Assembly (NCBI GenBank): GCA_011042595.1
Contig: DQWO01000362.1
Span: 1 to 8,667, forward strand
Origin: Pseudomonadota bacterium
Lineage (GTDB): Bacteria; Desulfobacterota; Anaeroferrophillalia; Anaeroferrophillales; Anaeroferrophillaceae
Direction of reading: 5' to 3'
Length of the DNA: 8,667 nt
Shown here: positions 6,358 through 8,667 of the stretch, in pieces
Position numbering within the stretch: the first letter of the stretch is position 1
Layout of the letters: each line of letters starts with the position of its first letter
The notes under the pieces: generated by a model
Database searches by the model: none
Told to the model about the DNA's origin: nothing
Seen by the model: the letters and a program-made list of their open reading frames with translations, nothing else
Translations under genes and position numbers: made by a program

Positions 6358-7365
6358 ATGGCCACTTTGAGCTGGTTATTCTTTCTCCTGGCTGCCGTAT
6401 GCGTATTATACGCCGGCCGCAAATTAACCCAACACAGTGAAGAGCTGGCTGAACAGACCGGCCTGGCCCATGGCTTCATCGGCGTTATTCTCTTAGGATT
6501 CATTACTTCTTTGCCCGAGCTGGTCAGTACCATCGGGGCCTCAACTCTGGTTCATTCCCCAAACCTTGCCCTGGGCAATATTTTTGGCAGCAACTCCTGC
6601 AACCTGGCAATCCTGGCCATGTTGGGGATAGTAAATCTTTCCCCTGAGAAATGCCGCTACAGCCTGAATAATGACAACCTATTGACGGCTTTTCTTTCCC
6701 TTATCATGGTGGGACTGGCATCCCTGGCCATTCTGATGCATGGACGCTGGCAAGCAGCCCATCTCGACTATTTCTCCCTGGCCATCGGCGCAACTTACCT
6801 GGGCGGATTGAAAATTCTCTATAATTTTCAGCGCAACCAGTCTCCGGCAAATGATTGCGCCAACGTCAACCTTGATTTCGAAACCCGGCAACAAACAAAA
6901 AATCAGCTCAAGGGGAAAATTTTTTCGGCGGCGGCCATCATTGTTATTGCCTCGCTTGTCCTCTCCTACACCGCGGGACAGATAGCCAGATCAACCGGTT
7001 GGGGCAGCACTTTCGTCGGAAATTTCTTTCTGGCCATCGCCACATCGCTTCCGGAAATGGTTGTTACCTACAGTGCCGTACGTTTAGGTTCCTTCGCCCT
7101 GGCTGCCGGCAACATATTCGGCAGCAACATTTTCAATATTGCCATCCTGACCATTGCCGATCTCTCTTATTTCCCCGGCTCAATATACGCCAACGCTCAT
7201 GTCAGCCAGATACTGGTAACCCTGCTGGTTATTCTCCTCTCATCAATATATATATTTTTCTCTTTATATGGGGTAAAAAGACGCTTGTTGGGCTTCAACC
7301 TCGGAGCCATGTTTATTTTAGCTATTTATGCCCTGGGCATGTATGCCCTTTTCATCATCCAGTAA
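6358..7365 (+). CDS. CaCA-family Na+/Ca2+ (or cation/H+) antiporter
   Basis: This is an integral inner-membrane exchanger of 335 residues, the usual size for prokaryotic members, with about ten hydrophobic segments (roughly 3-20, 36-60, 66-92, 106-127, 135-155, 188-208, 218-241, 245-268, 283-303 and 311-333) and a polar central loop (156-187). Two inverted alpha-repeats define the family. Alpha-1 has TSLPE (50-54) and GNIFGSN (73-79) with N82. Alpha-2 has TSLPE (229-233) and GNIFGSN (251-257) with N260. E54 and E233 match the paired glutamates of the archaeal NCX_Mj exchanger. N82 matches its asparagine, while N260 stands where NCX_Mj has an aspartate, so the exact ions are uncertain. The start is the only upstream candidate, but no Shine-Dalgarno is visible before it. 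It lies between rpsA and sppA, 47 nt before sppA, and may be cotranscribed with sppA. Confidence 0.9.
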   Translation: MATLSWLFFLLAAVCVLYAGRKLTQHSEELAEQTGLAHGFIGVILLGFITSLPELVSTIGASTLVHSPNLALGNIFGSNSCNLAILAMLGIVNLSPEKCRYSLNNDNLLTAFLSLIMVGLASLAILMHGRWQAAHLDYFSLAIGATYLGGLKILYNFQRNQSPANDCANVNLDFETRQQTKNQLKGKIFSAAAIIVIASLVLSYTAGQIARSTGWGSTFVGNFFLAIATSLPEMVVTYSAVRLGSFALAAGNIFGSNIFNIAILTIADLSYFPGSIYANAHVSQILVTLLVILLSSIYIFFSLYGVKRRLLGFNLGAMFILAIYALGMYALFIIQ

Positions 7366-7412
7366 CAGGATTATAGCCGGTTCACTATCTTTTATTAAAC
7401 AGGAAAATATCC

Positions 7413-8285
7413 ATGAAAAAAATACTGATTATCCTCCTCGTCATCACTCTTCTTATCGTAATCGGCATTGCCCTGGTGGGCTATTTTATCAGCGGTGACC
7501 ACCGCTCCGGAGGAGATAACCAGATAGGCCTGGTCAACATCAAAGGAGTCATTGTTGATGCCAGGGAAACGGTAAAACAGCTGGAAGAAATGGCAGGGGA
7601 TCCTGGAATCAAGGGAATTATCATCCGCATCAACTCCCCGGGAGGCGCGGTGGCACCGTCCCAGGAAATCTATGATGAAATTAAACGAGTCGCAAAAATG
7701 AAGCCGATCTACAGCTCTCTTGGCACTGTCGCCGCCTCCGGCGGTTATTATGTGGCCTGTGGCAGCCAGCAGATATACGCCAACCCCGGAACCCTGACCG
7801 GCAGCATCGGGGTTATCATGCAGTTCACCAACTGGAAAAAAGTCCTTGATAAAATCGGCGTTGGCAGCGAAGTCATCAAGAGCGGAACCCATAAAGACAT
7901 CGGCTCCCCCCTGCGGTCCATGACAGCGAAGGAAAAGACTCTGCTTCAGGAAATGATCAATGATGTCTACAATCAATTTGTGGTTGCGGTTACCGAAAAC
8001 CGCGACATTCCCCTGGATAAACTGCTCAGCCTGGCGGATGGACGGGTTTTCTCCGGCCGCCAGGCCCTTGAATACGGATTAGTGGACAAGCTCGGTTCGC
8101 TGCAACAGGCTATTCGTGACCTGGCCAGAAAGGCCGGAATAACCGGCAAGCCCGAGGTGGTAGAAAAAAAAGAAAAACGAGGCCTGTTATGGTACGTGCT
8201 GGGAGAAAGCCTGGCTGGCAAGCTCAATTCAGCCCTGGAGTGTGAAACTCCCATAGCCGCCTACCTGATGCCAATGGCTGATTAG
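7413..8285 (+). CDS. sppA: Signal peptide peptidase SppA, short (36K) form
   Basis: SppA is a membrane-anchored serine protease of the ClpP/crotonase-like S49 family that degrades signal peptides left in the membrane after export. The 290 residues start with one membrane anchor (about 3-25), leaving the catalytic domain outside the cytoplasm. The nucleophile is S109 in AASGGYY, and the general base is K161 in GTHKDIGSPLR. The 52-residue separation equals that of the Bacillus subtilis Ser/Lys dyad, as expected for the short form that works as an oligomer. NSPGG (74-78) forms the oxyanion region. GRVFSGRQALEYGLVD (210-225) is the usual C-terminal family motif. The ATG at 7413 has AGGA at 7401-7404 with 8-nt spacing. 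In related genomes sppA often follows rpsA and precedes ihfB. Here an antiporter intervenes and no ihfB is visible downstream within the window. Confidence 0.93.
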   Translation: MKKILIILLVITLLIVIGIALVGYFISGDHRSGGDNQIGLVNIKGVIVDARETVKQLEEMAGDPGIKGIIIRINSPGGAVAPSQEIYDEIKRVAKMKPIYSSLGTVAASGGYYVACGSQQIYANPGTLTGSIGVIMQFTNWKKVLDKIGVGSEVIKSGTHKDIGSPLRSMTAKEKTLLQEMINDVYNQFVVAVTENRDIPLDKLLSLADGRVFSGRQALEYGLVDKLGSLQQAIRDLARKAGITGKPEVVEKKEKRGLLWYVLGESLAGKLNSALECETPIAAYLMPMAD

Positions 8286-8315
8286 GGGTTTTATTCTGCC
8301 ATGGAAATATTATTT

Positions 8316-8324
8316 TGTGGACAA
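8316..8324 (-). promoter_or_regulatory. DnaA-box-like nonamer, 8 of 9
   Basis: Read on the minus strand this is TTGTCCACA, one mismatch from the DnaA consensus TTATCCACA. It lies about 180 bp from a perfect copy in the opposite orientation. Confidence 0.2.
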
Positions 8325-8387
8325 AAACCAGTTAACCATGAATCCCTAAGTCTGCGGATATTTTCACTTGACAAACAGAGATATCCA

Positions 8388-8417
8388 TTGTAAGCCGATT
8401 CTGTTTTGACTTATGAT
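8388..8417 (+). promoter_or_regulatory. Weak promoter-like pair in the right intergenic region
   Basis: TTGTAA (8388-8393) and TATGAT (8412-8417) are 18 bp apart and would fit a sigma-70 promoter, with 4/6 and 5/6 matches. A perfect TTGACA at 8368-8373 lies close by but has no good -10. There is no clear gene for either to serve within the window. Confidence 0.2.
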
Positions 8418-8477
8418 TTTATCCGTTTTTCCAGCCCATCTGCACCAGGGGAGGCTGGATCCAATGGCAATATAAAA

Positions 8478-8544
8478 AAGCTGTTTCGTCAGCCATTTAT
8501 CATTTTATCCACAGTAAATTACCGCTATTTTCATAAAACAGCTT
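8478..8544. repeat. 9-bp inverted repeat with a 49-nt centre
   Basis: AAGCTGTTT (8478-8486) and AAACAGCTT (8536-8544) are exact reverse complements. On the minus strand the distal arm runs into a T-tract (complement of the A-run 8474-8479), so it could be a long-loop terminator for leftward transcription. The perfect DnaA-like box lies within the centre. Confidence 0.4.
8505..8513 (+). promoter_or_regulatory. Perfect DnaA-box-like nonamer
   Basis: TTATCCACA is identical to the high-affinity DnaA box of many bacteria and sits in AT-rich non-coding DNA. A single box does not make an origin. Regulation, DnaA titration or chance are all possible. Confidence 0.3.
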
Positions 8545-8564
8545 ACTCAACTTTCTGAGTTATG

Positions 8565-8600
8565 AAAAAAACAGCCGAAAAAAATTATTTAAAGGCTGTT
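8565..8600 (-). terminator. Candidate intrinsic terminator on the minus strand
   Basis: Read leftward, AACAGCC (8600-8594) is followed by a 17-nt A/T loop, then GGCTGTT (8576-8570) and five further T residues (complement of 8565-8569). A 7-bp stem plus T-tract fits an intrinsic terminator, though the loop is long. It would imply a gene transcribed leftward from beyond the right edge. Confidence 0.4.
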
Positions 8601-8624
8601 CCGGCATGGCTCTCGCTCATTCTC

Positions 8625-8643
8625 GCTGCACATCGTGTGCAGC
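8625..8643. repeat. Perfect 8-bp hairpin in the GC-rich right end
   Basis: GCTGCACA (8625-8632) and TGTGCAGC (8636-8643) flank TCG. The perfect dyad lies in the GC-rich terminal 67 bases and could belong to a dispersed repeat, an operator or coding sequence of a truncated gene. Confidence 0.5.
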
Positions 8644-8667
8644 TGTGAGGTGCCCGCCGCGAATCAC

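Larger units (their letters stand above)
8286..8667. other. Non-coding region after sppA with composition break at its end
   Basis: No convincing gene is seen in these 382 bases. Bases 8286-8600 are AT-rich and contain promoter-like hexamers, two DnaA-box-like nonamers, and two inverted repeats built on AGCTGTT/GGCTGTT. From about 8601 the GC content rises to about 64% (43 of 67 bases), with a perfect short hairpin. All three reverse frames and one forward frame (ATG at 8606) stay open to the window edge, but the stretch is too short to judge. Confidence 0.6.

Noticed and set aside
8301..8393. 30-codon + strand frame after sppA
   Set aside because: It has no ribosome-binding site at usable spacing and no recognisable features. 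It is likely chance in AT-rich DNA.
8431..8458. CCAGCC/GGCTGG stem as a terminator of sppA
   Set aside because: The loop is 16 nt, no T-run follows on the + strand, and the nearby T-runs lie on the wrong side.
8606..8667. Forward frame from ATG 8606, cysteine-rich, open to the edge
   Set aside because: Only 20 codons are visible with a poor ribosome-binding site, and it spans a perfect hairpin. It cannot be told apart from repeat DNA.
1..8667. Search for tRNA, rRNA, CRISPR, transposase, toxin-antitoxin or phage genes
   Set aside because: None was recognisable in either strand by reading the sequence. The window is housekeeping genes plus control regions.

Overview
The window is a bacterial housekeeping block with every confident gene on the + strand. 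The order is pheA (chorismate mutase/prephenate dehydratase), aroA (EPSP synthase), cmk (cytidylate kinase), ispH (HMBPP reductase), rpsA (ribosomal protein S1), a CaCA-family cation antiporter, and a short-form sppA (membrane signal peptide peptidase). An aroA-cmk-ispH-rpsA order preceded by pheA, together with the fused AroQ-type PheA and a class II AroA, is what I would expect in the former Deltaproteobacteria (Desulfobacterota/Desulfuromonadota-like). That placement is inferred from synteny and protein features, not from a database search.

Layout. Bases 1-57 are a short leader that may hold the last few codons of an upstream gene. Bases 58-4037 are a tight four-gene run with gaps of 10 and 9 nt and then an 11-nt overlap, most simply one transcript. 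It joins the late shikimate and phenylalanine pathway, CTP/dCTP precursor supply and isoprenoid precursor synthesis. Bases 4038-4333 are a long non-coding region with a near-perfect 32-nt dyad, promoter-like hexamers and small hairpins, and it is the likely control region of rpsA. The rpsA gene ends at a strong 17-bp hairpin (6292-6329). A CaCA antiporter with no visible Shine-Dalgarno sequence follows, and then sppA with a good one. Bases 8286-8667 hold no recognisable complete gene. They are AT-rich (about 31% GC over 8461-8600) and then switch abruptly to about 64% GC in the last 67 bases, where a perfect 8-bp hairpin lies. This may be the edge of another gene or of a dispersed repeat.

I do not see a new multi-gene system, a mobile element with a transposase, a CRISPR array or an RNA gene. 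The most interesting points are the rpsA control region (dyad plus spaced direct repeat), recurrence of the heptamer RGCTGTT in the two long intergenic regions, a perfect DnaA-box-like nonamer downstream of sppA, the S1 protein with acidic extensions at both ends, and the composition break at the right edge.
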